Assembly (NCBI GenBank): GCA_020073605.1
Contig: JAIQEW010000024.1
Location: forward strand, 1 to 34,894
Length of the DNA: 34,894 nt
From: Terriglobia bacterium
Lineage (GTDB): Bacteria > Acidobacteriota > Terriglobia > Acidiferrales > UBA7541
Direction of reading: 5' to 3'
In this document: positions 15,917-23,280 of the stretch, one piece after another
How positions within the stretch are numbered: position 1 is the stretch's first letter
How the letters are laid out: every line of letters starts with the position of its first letter
Program-made: the position numbers and the translations under genes
Notes under the pieces: generated by a model
What the model saw: the letters and a program-made list of their open reading frames with translations, nothing else
Told to the model about the DNA's origin: nothing
The model's database searches: none

Positions 15917-16310
15917 GAGGGATCTTAGTTAGTAGGGCCTCATCCACTCGCACCTCGAACCAATGAAGTCCTTCTTCCTCTACCGTAATCCCCATATTGA
16001 GTACCAAGTTTTGTCCCTGATCCCCGCCCTTTAGGTCCACTTCCAGAGTTATCAGTCGTTTGCTCTTTCCTGAAGGTCTTATGCCGTCGAAGCTGACTTT
16101 AACTTTTCCAACGACAGGACCAGATTTGAGGCAGATTAAGGCGGTAAAGGGGATTATCGGCTTTATATCGAGTTTTGCTAATTCGGGAACATTTGTCTGA
16201 AGCTCATACTCCAGTCGATCGATTATCCGCACCGCGCTAAGCGTGCCACTCTTTTCTTCTAGGACCTTCTCGCAGAGAAGGGCGGCAGTTAGGTAGGGAA
16301 GTTTATCCAT
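15837..16310 (-). CDS. DUF6941-like hypothetical protein
   Basis: 157 aa from the ATG at 16310, which has GAGAGG about six bases upstream; the longer frame from 16442 lacks such a signal. The opening MDKLPYLTAALLCEKVLEEK and TLSAVRIIDRLEYEL, followed by beta-strand-rich KVKVSFDGIRPSG, LITLEVDLKGGDQGQNLVL and EEGLHWFEVRVDEALLTKI, match my memory of a widespread family of unknown function (DUF6941). Cytoplasmic, with no membrane segment. Base composition is lower in GC than the flanking genes, which together with the overlapping neighbours suggests a transferred group of three. Confidence 0.55.
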   Translation of the reverse strand: MDKLPYLTAALLCEKVLEEKSGTLSAVRIIDRLEYELQTNVPELAKLDIKPIIPFTALICLKSGPVVGKVKVSFDGIRPSGKSKRLITLEVDLKGGDQGQNLVLNMGITVEEEGLHWFEVRVDEALLTKIPLMLVPKPVQVLNSPAPQETTDHTERQ

Positions 16311-16524
16311 TGGTGACCTCTCTAGCTGGTGGGAAGAATACTCCAAATGATTTTTGAGACAAGCGCAATCCGCGTAAGCCTTTCGTACGTTTATCGGCCG
16401 GATCACGAATTGAATTGCAGCCCCCGGCCATCCAATTCCCATTCAAAAGCCCACCGCGATTGAATTGATGTGGTCCGAAACGGCGCGCCGATGTGCCACA
16501 ATTGCTGCGCACAACAGGGAGCGC

Positions 16525-17547
16525 ATGGCCGCCGGGAAGTCGTACCGCTTATCCGTCCTCGATGTTTCGCCAGTGCCGTCCGGCTCGACCAGCGCGGACG
16601 CGCTGCGCAACACGCTTGACCTCGCGCAGCTCGCCGACAAGCTCGGCTACACGCGATACTGGCTGGCCGAGCACCACAACACGCCTCTGATCGCCAGCTC
16701 CGCGCCCGAAATCATGATCGGGCACATCGCCTCGGCCACCAGCCGGATTCGAGTTGGCTCGGGCGGCATGATGCTGCCCAACCACACGCCGCTGAAGGTC
16801 GCCGAGACGTTTCGCGCGCTCGAGGCGCTGCATCCCGGCCGCGTGGACCTCGGCATCGGCCGCGCGCCGGGCACGGATTCGCTCACGGCGCTGGCCCTGC
16901 GGCGCTCCCGTTCGGCTCTCAGCGCGGAGGATTTTCCGGCGCGCCTCGGCGATCTGCTTGGCTTTCTGACAAGCGGATTCCCCGAGGACCATCCGTTTCA
17001 TCATGTCCGCGCGATGCCCGATGACGTGCCCCCTCCGGACGTCTGGCTGCTCGGCTCGAGCGATTTCTCCGCCGAGCTGGCCGCGCAGATGGGGCTGCGG
17101 TTCGCGTTTGCGCACCACATCCAGCCGCTGCCCGCCATCGAGGCGCTGCGCTTCTATCACGCGCATTTCAAGCCTTCGGAATACCTGATCAGGCCCCAGG
17201 CGCTGATCGGTGTTTCCGTCGTCTGCGCGGAGACCGATGAACGCGCCGAGGAATTGGCGCGCCCGCTGGCGCTCACGCTGCTGCGGTTTCGCACCGGAAA
17301 GATGGGCCGCTTCCCGAGCATCGCCGAGGCCACGGAATATCCGTACACGCCGGAAGAACGCGCGATCATCGCGGCCAATCGCGACCGGTCGTTCGTAGGC
17401 TCGCCGACAATGGTCCGCGAGCAGCTTACGCGCCTCGCCGACGCGTGTGGCGTCGATGAAATCATGATCACCACGATGACCCACGAGCACGCCGACCGCC
17501 GCCGCTCCTACGAGTTCCTAGCCGAAGCCTTTTCACTCCCGAAGTGA
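16525..17547 (+). CDS. LLM-class flavin-dependent oxidoreductase
   Basis: 340 aa from the ATG at 16525, preceded by AGGGAG; the longer frame from 16465 is poorly supported. It is the bacterial-luciferase-like TIM barrel of the MsnO8/YhbW type: SVLDVSPVPSGSTSADAL at the start, YTRYWLAEHHN (active-site His pair), IRVGSGGMMLPNHTPL, and the signature FRALEALHPGRVDLGIGRAPG. The end holds SFVGSPTMVREQLTRLAD and DEIMITTMTHEH. Such enzymes use FMNH2 with oxygen on small organic substrates; the substrate is not predictable. It appears to be transcribed alone. Length and motifs are normal. Confidence 0.85.
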   Translation: MAAGKSYRLSVLDVSPVPSGSTSADALRNTLDLAQLADKLGYTRYWLAEHHNTPLIASSAPEIMIGHIASATSRIRVGSGGMMLPNHTPLKVAETFRALEALHPGRVDLGIGRAPGTDSLTALALRRSRSALSAEDFPARLGDLLGFLTSGFPEDHPFHHVRAMPDDVPPPDVWLLGSSDFSAELAAQMGLRFAFAHHIQPLPAIEALRFYHAHFKPSEYLIRPQALIGVSVVCAETDERAEELARPLALTLLRFRTGKMGRFPSIAEATEYPYTPEERAIIAANRDRSFVGSPTMVREQLTRLADACGVDEIMITTMTHEHADRRRSYEFLAEAFSLPK

Positions 17548-17569
17548 TCCCGCGATTGGAGTGGCAACG

Positions 17570-17594
17570 GTAGGGGCGTAGCACTGCTACGCCC
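17570..17594 (+). repeat. Palindrome with core TAGCACTGCTA, with tail
   Basis: GTAGGGGCG, TAGCACTGCTA, CGCCC, followed by the tail GGCAAACATGCTTGGCGATG. It pairs with the 17654-17682 element 59 bp downstream. Confidence 0.85.
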
Positions 17595-17653
17595 GGCAAA
17601 CATGCTTGGCGATGCTTCGCCATTTGGCACCCATATAGGGTAGAGCGGCTCCC

Positions 17654-17682
17654 GTAGGGGCGGGTTTGAAACCCGCCCCTAC
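17654..17682 (+). repeat. Palindrome with core GGGTTTGAAACCC, copy 2
   Basis: Identical to 13362-13390. Second half of a two-palindrome unit lying after the flavin oxidoreductase gene. Confidence 0.9.
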
Positions 17683-17743
17683 AGACTCGCCGGAGGTGGC
17701 ATGCCGTGCGCCTGCGCGAGCAAAATCAACGCTGCCCACCATC

Positions 17744-17772
17744 TTGTCTCCCAAAATGTCTTGTGGTAGGAT
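17744..17772 (+). promoter_or_regulatory. Candidate promoter upstream of cspA
   Basis: TTGTCT (17744-17749), a 17-base spacer and TAGGAT (17767-17772): four of six matches in each hexamer with optimal spacing. Transcription would start near 17780, about 40 bases before a strong intrinsic terminator and about 150 bases before the cspA start. Confidence 0.4.
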
Positions 17773-17818
17773 GCCGTTGCGTTTGTTGCTCTTGTGATCC
17801 TTTTGACGCCATGATCGG

Positions 17819-17851
17819 GGCTGTCGGGCAAGCGCCCGGCAGCCTTTTTTT
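17819..17851 (+). terminator. Intrinsic terminator in the cspA leader region
   Basis: Stem GGCTGTCGGGC pairs with GCCCGGCAGCC (11 pairs including one G-T), loop AAGC, then seven T. This is the clearest Rho-independent terminator in the window. It lies between the candidate promoter and cspA rather than after a gene, so it may be an attenuator or the end of a short RNA of about 70 nt. Confidence 0.75.
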
Positions 17852-17931
17852 ATGGCGGCAGGTCCCAGCGGGAACAAATAGCCTTCTAGGCGACTAACCG
17901 TCGTCTTATGAATTGATTAGGAGTGGTCCAC

Positions 17932-18138
17932 GTGGCTACCGAACAAGGCACAGTGAAGTGGTTCAATGCAGCAAAGGGTTACGGGTTCATCCAGCGACAG
18001 TCCGGAGAAGACGTCTTCGTGCACTTCTCGGCGATCCAGTCCGAGGGGTACAAGTCCCTCAACGAAGGCCAGGCAGTCGAGTTCGAGGTCAAGCAGGGTC
18101 CCAAGGGCTTGCAGGCCGAGCGCGTCGTAGCCCTCTAA
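17932..18138 (+). CDS. cspA: Cold-shock domain protein
   Basis: The GTG at 17932 is preferred over one at 17923 because AGGAG lies eight bases before it; the product is 68 aa, the usual CspA size. It shows the full cold-shock domain: [16 protein letters not shown] with RNP1 (KGYGFI), and RNP2 (DVFVHFS), ending [18 protein letters not shown]. Cold-shock proteins bind single-stranded RNA and DNA and melt RNA structure. A leader of about 150 nt with a terminator hairpin precedes it, compatible with leader-based control. A small Tudor-like gene follows after 47 bp. Confidence 0.93.
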   Translation: MATEQGTVKWFNAAKGYGFIQRQSGEDVFVHFSAIQSEGYKSLNEGQAVEFEVKQGPKGLQAERVVAL

Positions 18139-18185
18139 ACGAATCCAGCCGTCACGATTTCTCGTCTAAATCCGAAGGAGGCACC

Positions 18186-18398
18186 GTGCAGATCCTGATT
18201 GAGGGGCAGACCATCCGCCACGACCAGTACGGTCTCGGTACCGTCACCGAATCGAACGTCGAGCGCACGACGATCGACTTCGACAACCACGGGGTGAAGA
18301 AGTTCGTCACCTCGATCTGGACGGCCGAGCTGGTCGGCGAACCTCCCGCGGACCGGCCCGTAAAGCGTCGCGGCCGCCGCAAAACCGCCAAGAAGTGA
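18186..18398 (+). CDS. Small Tudor/SH3-like protein downstream of cspA
   Basis: A GTG start at 18186 with AAGGAGG just upstream gives 70 aa. The core (IRHDQYGLGTVTESNVER, then TTIDFDNHGVKKFVTSIWTA) has the pattern V-x-H-x-x-F/Y-G-x-G-x-V ... V-x-F of small SH3/Tudor-like domains related to DUF3553 and the CarD/TRCF interaction domain. The C-terminus is very basic (RPVKRRGRRKTAKK), suggesting nucleic-acid or RNA-polymerase contact. The 47-bp gap and shared strand suggest co-transcription with cspA. Function is inferred from fold only. Confidence 0.65.
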   Translation: MQILIEGQTIRHDQYGLGTVTESNVERTTIDFDNHGVKKFVTSIWTAELVGEPPADRPVKRRGRRKTAKK

Positions 18399-18425
18399 CG
18401 ATCCGATCAGGATCGGCATCCTGAA

Positions 18426-18489
18426 GCCGGCGGTTTTAGCCGGCTAAAGGATCTCTCTTCGATCTGGAGGCCGGCGCTTTCAGCCGGCC
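18426..18489. terminator. Two tandem hairpins between convergent genes
   Basis: GCCGGC-GGTTTTA-GCCGGC (18426-18444) and GGCCGGC-GCTTTCA-GCCGGCC (18469-18489), each followed by an AAGGATCTCTCTTC word. They lie between the rightward Tudor-like gene and the leftward response regulator, so they may act as bidirectional terminators, though they also belong to a dispersed repeat family. Confidence 0.45.
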
Positions 18490-18520
18490 GAAGGATCTCT
18501 CTTCTCTCCCGCACCGCGCA

Positions 18521-19228
18521 CTACGGCTCAACCAGATTATTCCTCACGGCGTAGCGAACCAGTTCGCTGAAGCTCGCGAATTTCATCTTCGTCATGATGT
18601 GATTGCGGTGGCTTTCTATCGTCCGCGTGGAGACGTTGAGCGCGGCCGCCACTTCCTTGTTGCTTTTCCCCTCGGCCAGCAGTTGCACGACTTCGATTTC
18701 GCGCGGCGTGAGAGGCGATCCGGGGCCGCCCTCCTGGCCGCCTTCTCCGGTGCCGCCGACGAAATTCTGCGCCATGGTGAGCGCGAGCTGGCTGGTGAAA
18801 AACAGCTGGTGGTGCCGCGCATGGTCCACGGCCGCGAGCAGCTCAGAATCGGCGTCGGATTTCAGCACGTAGCCGATCGCCCCCGCCCGAAGCACTTCGC
18901 GCGCCAGCTCGTCCGAAAAGTGCATCGTGAGTACGATCACCTCGGTCTCGGGCGACGCATCCTTCACGGCGCGCGACGTTTCGAGGCCGTTCATGTCCGG
19001 CATGGTGAGGTCCATGATCACCAGGTCCGGCTTGCTCTTCTTCACGATCTCCATGGCTTCGATGCCCGTGGACGCCTCGCCACACACCTCGATCCCTGCC
19101 TGCGATGCCAGCAGTGACCGCAGGCCCCGGCGGACGACCGCGTGATCGTCCACCACGAGGACACGGTATGGCTTGCCCAGCGGTGTTCGGGGCTCTGATG
19201 CTCCACTTGCTCTAGCGGCGGCTTGCAT
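18521..19228 (-). CDS. NarL/LuxR-type response regulator
   Basis: 235 aa; AAGGAGG lies about ten bases upstream of the ATG. The receiver at residues 20-145 is complete: acidic pair D27/D28 (VVDDH), phosphoacceptor D73 (IMDLTMPDMNG), Thr in VLTMHFS and Lys in YVLKSD. A Gly-rich linker follows, then a LuxR-type helix-turn-helix at about residues 165-230 with LTPREIEVVQLLAEGKSNKE and VSTRTIESHRNHIMTKM. Phosphorylation should promote dimerisation and DNA binding. The adjacent kinase gene ends 17 bases inside this gene's start, so the two form one operon and a cognate pair. Confidence 0.92.
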   Translation of the reverse strand: MQAAARASGASEPRTPLGKPYRVLVVDDHAVVRRGLRSLLASQAGIEVCGEASTGIEAMEIVKKSKPDLVIMDLTMPDMNGLETSRAVKDASPETEVIVLTMHFSDELAREVLRAGAIGYVLKSDADSELLAAVDHARHHQLFFTSQLALTMAQNFVGGTGEGGQEGGPGSPLTPREIEVVQLLAEGKSNKEVAAALNVSTRTIESHRNHIMTKMKFASFSELVRYAVRNNLVEP

Positions 19229-21614
19229 GCTTCACCCTCCTTCTGGCTCTCGTCTTTAGTTTTGCTCTTGCCGGGGGCAGCTCGTGGACGGCAGCGGCGC
19301 CTTGCGGTTTCTCCGCCGCCGCGCTGGGCAGGAATACTCGCATCGTCGTACCCTGGCCGGGAGCGCTCTCGATCTCGAACACACCGTTCAACTGCTTGAC
19401 GCGCTCGCGTATGCTGGCGATTCCGACGCCAAGGGGCGCGCGCGAGCTCGGGACCAGATTGGCCGGCGGCAGTCCGCACCCTTCATCCATCACCTCGGCG
19501 CGAATTTGCCCATTTTCGGATCCCAGCCGGATCGTCGCCGTCCGGCTGCCGGAATACCGGTGGACGTTCGTGAGCGCCTCCTGCACGATCCGGAACACCG
19601 TGGTTTCGATCTCCTGCGAGTGGCGCCCGAAATCCTCCGGGACATCGACGCGAACGCGAATCCCGCTGCGCTTCGCGAAGCCATCCGCGTACCAACGCAG
19701 GGCCGAGGCCAGCCCGGCCTCGTCCAGCATCGGCGGGTGCATGAGATAGGACACCGTGCGCACTTCCCGGATCGCCCCTTCCGCCAGCTCGATTGCCGAG
19801 TTCAGCAGCTCGTGCGCCAGATCTTTTCCTCTCGGCAGTTCGCTTCCGAGGCGCCCCAGAGACATTTTCAGCGCCGCCAGGCTCTGCCCGGCGGAAGCGT
19901 GCAGCTCCCGCGCCATGTGACGCCGGTCGTCGTCCCGCGCGCGCATGAGTTCCTGAGTCAGACGCCGCAACTCCTCTTCGGCTCGCGCCTGTCCCGTGAT
20001 GTCCTGTATGACGCCGATCCAACGCACGACCTTTCCTTGCGGCCCGATCACCGGAACGCCCCGCGTGAAGTGAACCCGCACCCCTCCATCCGGAGGGAGA
20101 TACCTCGATACGTGCGAGAAGGGTTCGCCCAGGGCGGTCGCGCGATTCCAAATCTCCCGGACTTGTTCGCGGTCCCCCGGATGCACTCTTTCCCACTGCA
20201 TCTCGTCGGTCCACTCCTCATCCGGAGCGAGGCTGTACATACGGCGCAGATGTTCGGAGAGCAAGAGCCGGCGGGCCGCGACGTCGTATTCCCAGCTTCC
20301 GAAATTCGCGATCTTTTCGGCGTGCGCGAGCAGGGCCTGGCTCGCGCGCAGCCTTTTCTCCGCCTCCCACTGCTCGGTGATGTCGCGGGCCATCCCGCGC
20401 ACAATCGGAGCCGGGACTCCTTGGGTGCGCAGAGTGTTGTTGTACTCCCAGATGCGGCGTTCGCCGGTGCGCGTCCTGAGAGCCATCAGTCCCTTGGCGG
20501 AGCCTTCCCGCTGAATTCGTTGGATGTAGCCGTCGAATCGGCCGTGAACCTCAGGGTCCAACAGGTCCGGGATGCGGCGGCCTATGAGATCTTCCGGGCG
20601 GTAGCCCAGTATCCGTGCGGGAAGTTCATTCACGGAGAGGATGCGCCCGTCCAGATCGTGGGTGCAGACCAGATCGTGGCTGTTCTCGACCAGGTCCCGA
20701 TAGCGTGCTTCGCTTTCTTGCAGCGCCCGCGCCGCTTCGGCCCTGTCGGTGATATCGAGGGCCACTCCAATCCGCTTGATCACGCGGTTCGATGAATCAA
20801 CGATGGGTTTGCCGCGAGCCAAAAGCGTGCGCTTGCTGCCGTCCGGAAGAATGAACCGAGCCTGATATTCGTATGGAAGCCGGTTCTTCATGGCCCCTTC
20901 GATGGCACTCCGAACGATCTCGTGATCTTCGGGATCTACGAGCTGCCAGAAAAAGTCGTGAGGGATGACCGCAGCGGCGGGATCGACACCGAGCATCCTG
21001 CATAGGTTCGCCGAGCGGCGAATTGAATCGGTCTCGAGATCGAGCTCCCAGCATCCCGCGTTCGCAACCTGCTCGGCCTGCGCCAGCAGAGCTTCGCTCT
21101 GTTTCAGCTTTTCCAAATCCCGCACTTGCTGCGTGACGTCGCGCGCCACCAGGCGAACCGCCTTTGTCCCGCGGCCCTTGCGAGCGACGGGTATCACTGC
21201 CAGTGAAAACGTATGCTTTCCGTCATCGATCTCGACCGAGTATTGGCTCTCCATGATGCCGTCCGATTCGATCGCACGCTTGGTCATCTCCGCAATCCAC
21301 TCGGACGTGCCAGCGTTCATCACCTCTCGCGGCGAGTGGCCGAGCAACATGGTTTCCAGGTCGTGCAGCTCGGCGCGGTTCGCGCTCCAAAGCCCCCGAA
21401 TGATCCCTTCCTCGTCCAGCGTCACGAGAAATTCGCCGAGCCTCTTAAACAGGCCCGCGAGCGATGGCGCGGATGGTTGGGAGTGGACGGATGGGTTCGA
21501 GTGTGCGAAGTCTTCCGGAGATGAGTCCTCGCGGGCATTCCCCGCGGCGTATCCGGTGAAGTCGCCCGGACACGCCGGCAAGTTCCCGGCGGGTTCCTTC
21601 GTTTCGAAGTCCAT
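19212..21614 (-). CDS. Four-PAS cytoplasmic histidine kinase (HisKA_3 family)
   Basis: 800 aa without membrane segments. PAS modules lie at about residues 50-155, 175-290, 300-420 and 430-550, with PAC ends such as VRLVARDVTQQ, KRIGVALDITD, VRGMARDITEQ and WIGVIQDITGQ. The dimerisation and phosphotransfer helix holds H572 in MARELHASAGQSLAALKMSL, followed by a HATPase at about 665-765 (N box EALTNVHRYSG, G1 MDEGCGLPP, G2 LGVGIASIRERV). HisKA_3 kinases normally read HDxxxQ or HExxxQ; here it is HAxxxQ, so the residue thought to activate His is Ala. The C-terminus is basic. It pairs with the downstream regulator and probably senses a cytoplasmic redox or ligand signal. Confidence 0.92.
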   Translation of the reverse strand: MDFETKEPAGNLPACPGDFTGYAAGNAREDSSPEDFAHSNPSVHSQPSAPSLAGLFKRLGEFLVTLDEEGIIRGLWSANRAELHDLETMLLGHSPREVMNAGTSEWIAEMTKRAIESDGIMESQYSVEIDDGKHTFSLAVIPVARKGRGTKAVRLVARDVTQQVRDLEKLKQSEALLAQAEQVANAGCWELDLETDSIRRSANLCRMLGVDPAAAVIPHDFFWQLVDPEDHEIVRSAIEGAMKNRLPYEYQARFILPDGSKRTLLARGKPIVDSSNRVIKRIGVALDITDRAEAARALQESEARYRDLVENSHDLVCTHDLDGRILSVNELPARILGYRPEDLIGRRIPDLLDPEVHGRFDGYIQRIQREGSAKGLMALRTRTGERRIWEYNNTLRTQGVPAPIVRGMARDITEQWEAEKRLRASQALLAHAEKIANFGSWEYDVAARRLLLSEHLRRMYSLAPDEEWTDEMQWERVHPGDREQVREIWNRATALGEPFSHVSRYLPPDGGVRVHFTRGVPVIGPQGKVVRWIGVIQDITGQARAEEELRRLTQELMRARDDDRRHMARELHASAGQSLAALKMSLGRLGSELPRGKDLAHELLNSAIELAEGAIREVRTVSYLMHPPMLDEAGLASALRWYADGFAKRSGIRVRVDVPEDFGRHSQEIETTVFRIVQEALTNVHRYSGSRTATIRLGSENGQIRAEVMDEGCGLPPANLVPSSRAPLGVGIASIRERVKQLNGVFEIESAPGQGTTMRVFLPSAAAEKPQGAAAVHELPPARAKLKTRARRRVKHASRR

Positions 21615-22095
21615 GAGTATTTCGAATGTGGCGCGGCAGTGGCCAACGAGGGGAGAGGTGTCGGCCCGCCGCGAATCTGCGGAAATTTACTCTCTCGTAA
21701 ATGGCGTGTCAAGTGTCTTTGCCGTATTCCCGCGGCACAACAATTACGGACGCCCTTAGCAAACGCCGCAAAACAAAGACGGTATTGTTCCGAATTGAAT
21801 CATTCCCTTCGACCGTGTAGGTCTGCATGCACGTTTGGAAGGGAAAGTTGTCTCTAATGTCCGGTCGGGCGTTTCCCGATAAGCTCTCTTGGGGAACACA
21901 GGACGGACACTGCTTGCCTGGCCGGAGTCGCACGCGACTGGCTCTTCAACGCGCGCCCGGAGAGCGTTGCCGATGATGGCGGCTCTGGCCGGGTGAACGT
22001 CGAGATCTTCGATCGTCCCTGCAAGCCCTCGCGCACGGCGGTTCGGCACACACCTGCGCGCCTTAAGTGGCCGGTTCCCCATGCGAGGAGAGACT
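21615..22095. other. Divergent intergenic region
   Basis: 481 bp between the leftward kinase and the rightward pseudo-receiver gene. No credible gene on either strand and none of the palindromic repeats, which is notable because most other gaps of this size hold them. It presumably contains both promoters, but no convincing -35/-10 pair was found. Confidence 0.5.
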
Positions 22096-22572
22096 ATGCC
22101 CGTTATGGCCATGCGAATCCTGGTGATCGGCGATCCCGCTCGCCCAACCAGCACGATCCTCAGACGGCTTGCGTCCCGGGGCTGGGGAGCGCAGTACGTC
22201 GAAACGCTCTACGAAGCGCAGAATTCGCTGCTGACGTTTCAGTTCGATGTCGTCCTCTCGGCGGAGTCGCTCGCCGACGGGCGCGGCTACGAAGTCTCGG
22301 ACCTGGTCATGCGGCGGGCTGGAACTCTGATCGTCGGCGTGGCGCTTTCGGAAAGCTGCCTGTGGCTTCCCGTGATCGAGCGGGGCGCGAGGGTCCTCGG
22401 CAGCCGCGCTCTCAACGCGCACATGCTCGAATCGGAAATGGAGACACTTCTCTTGGCACGCGAGCGCGCGCACGAGGGCGAACGTGTCGCCGGGACGCGG
22501 ATTTCACTCGATCGCACAGCGCCGCCGGAGGTCCCGCCGCGGCGCAAGGGTGCCAGCGTTGGCTCGGCGTGA
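22096..22572 (+). CDS. Pseudo-receiver domain protein
   Basis: 158 aa from the ATG at 22096 (GAGGAG seven bases upstream). Residues 1-115 follow the CheY-like fold: RILVIGDPARPTSTILRRLA, AQYVETLYEAQNSLLTFQFD, VVLSAESLADGRG, GTLIVGVALSESC. The phosphoacceptor position is Ala (FDVVLSAESLADG in place of the usual LLDxxLPDG) and the acidic pair is missing (VIGDP). The ordinary phosphorylation chemistry is therefore absent and the domain probably works by protein contact. The C-terminal 40 residues are basic and disordered. It precedes, and may overlap, the DUF2934/Hsp20-like gene. Confidence 0.65.
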   Translation: MPVMAMRILVIGDPARPTSTILRRLASRGWGAQYVETLYEAQNSLLTFQFDVVLSAESLADGRGYEVSDLVMRRAGTLIVGVALSESCLWLPVIERGARVLGSRALNAHMLESEMETLLLARERAHEGERVAGTRISLDRTAPPEVPPRRKGASVGSA

Positions 22573-23113
22573 AGCCGCGGCCTCTCGCCCGCAAATTCCT
22601 CGCGAGAGGCGAGCGAAGAGTCGCGCGTCGCGAGCGGCGGCGCATCCGCGACGCGAGTGCATCGCGCTGAGCGATCCCACCGACTGCCTCCTCGAGGCCT
22701 ACGATTCCGTGGCGCGCCGCGCCCACCAGAAATTTCTCGATCGCGGATCGGTCTCCGGAGGGGAACTCGATGATTGGCTCAACGCCGAGCGCGAGTTGCT
22801 TCCCGAATTTCCGGTGAACGTCGAGGAGTCCGGCGAATGCGTGTACGCGCTGGCCAGTTTTCCCGGCGTCGCCGACGCGCGCGTTTCCGTGGGAATCGAA
22901 TCGCGCTGGCTCGTGATCCTCGCGCACCCCGCTGCGCCCGATCGCCCCGCGCACGGCACTCGCAAAGACCGCTCGGTTGTGCAATCCGTTTGCGTTCTCG
23001 AATTGCCGAGCGACGTGGACCCTTCTCGCTCGATCGCTGTCTTATCGGACGGCGTCCTCGGCATCCGCATGCCGAAGCTCCCTCCGCGCAGTGGCATCGC
23101 GGAAGCGTCGTAG
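22484..23113 (+). CDS. DUF2934 plus Hsp20-like domain protein
   Basis: The frame opens at GTG 22484, but the first 58 residues are Arg-rich and doubtful; GTG 22550 or a later start is possible. The real domains begin at about residue 62. SDPTDCLLEAYDSVARRAHQ and GGELDDWLNAERELLPEF form the short DUF2934 helix pair found in Acidobacteriota. An alpha-crystallin-like beta domain follows (VYALASFPGVADARVSVG, LVILAHPA, SVCVLELPSDVDPSRSIA, VLSDGVLGIRMPKLPP). Small heat-shock relatives hold unfolding proteins. The stop codon TAG is the first part of a GTAGGGGC repeat, so the natural C-terminus may have been changed. Confidence 0.65.
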   Translation: MSPGRGFHSIAQRRRRSRRGARVPALARREAAASRPQIPRERRAKSRASRAAAHPRRECIALSDPTDCLLEAYDSVARRAHQKFLDRGSVSGGELDDWLNAERELLPEFPVNVEESGECVYALASFPGVADARVSVGIESRWLVILAHPAAPDRPAHGTRKDRSVVQSVCVLELPSDVDPSRSIAVLSDGVLGIRMPKLPPRSGIAEAS

Positions 23114-23140
23114 GGGCGCCGTCCGCCGCGGCGGACGCCC
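23110..23140 (+). repeat. Palindrome with core GTCCGCCGCGGCGGAC
   Basis: GTAGGGGCGCC, core GTCCGCCGCGGCGGAC, GCCC. Its TAG at 23111-23113 is the stop codon of the upstream gene. A relative with the same core is at 31452-31483. It pairs with 23229-23257. Confidence 0.85.
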
Positions 23141-23228
23141 GCTTGCCCTGAGTGCTGTGGCGAAGGGTCGCACGTGCTTGGCACGATGCTGCCATGCACC
23201 TCGCTCAACCGGCAATAGTCCTGTGGCT

Positions 23229-23257
23229 GTAGGGGCGGGTTTGAAACCCGCCCCTAC
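23229..23257 (+). repeat. Palindrome with core GGGTTTGAAACCC, copy 3
   Basis: Identical to 13362-13390. It lies between the end of the Hsp20-like gene and the end of the convergent lgt gene. Confidence 0.9.
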
Positions 23258-23280
23258 GGGCTCGCCTATCGGAGGGGCGG

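Noticed and set aside
16549..17490. 313-codon reverse open frame
   Set aside because: Antisense shadow of the LLM oxidoreductase gene.
19284..20795. 503-codon forward open frame
   Set aside because: Antisense shadow of the histidine kinase, whose PAS, HisKA_3 and HATPase motifs are certain.
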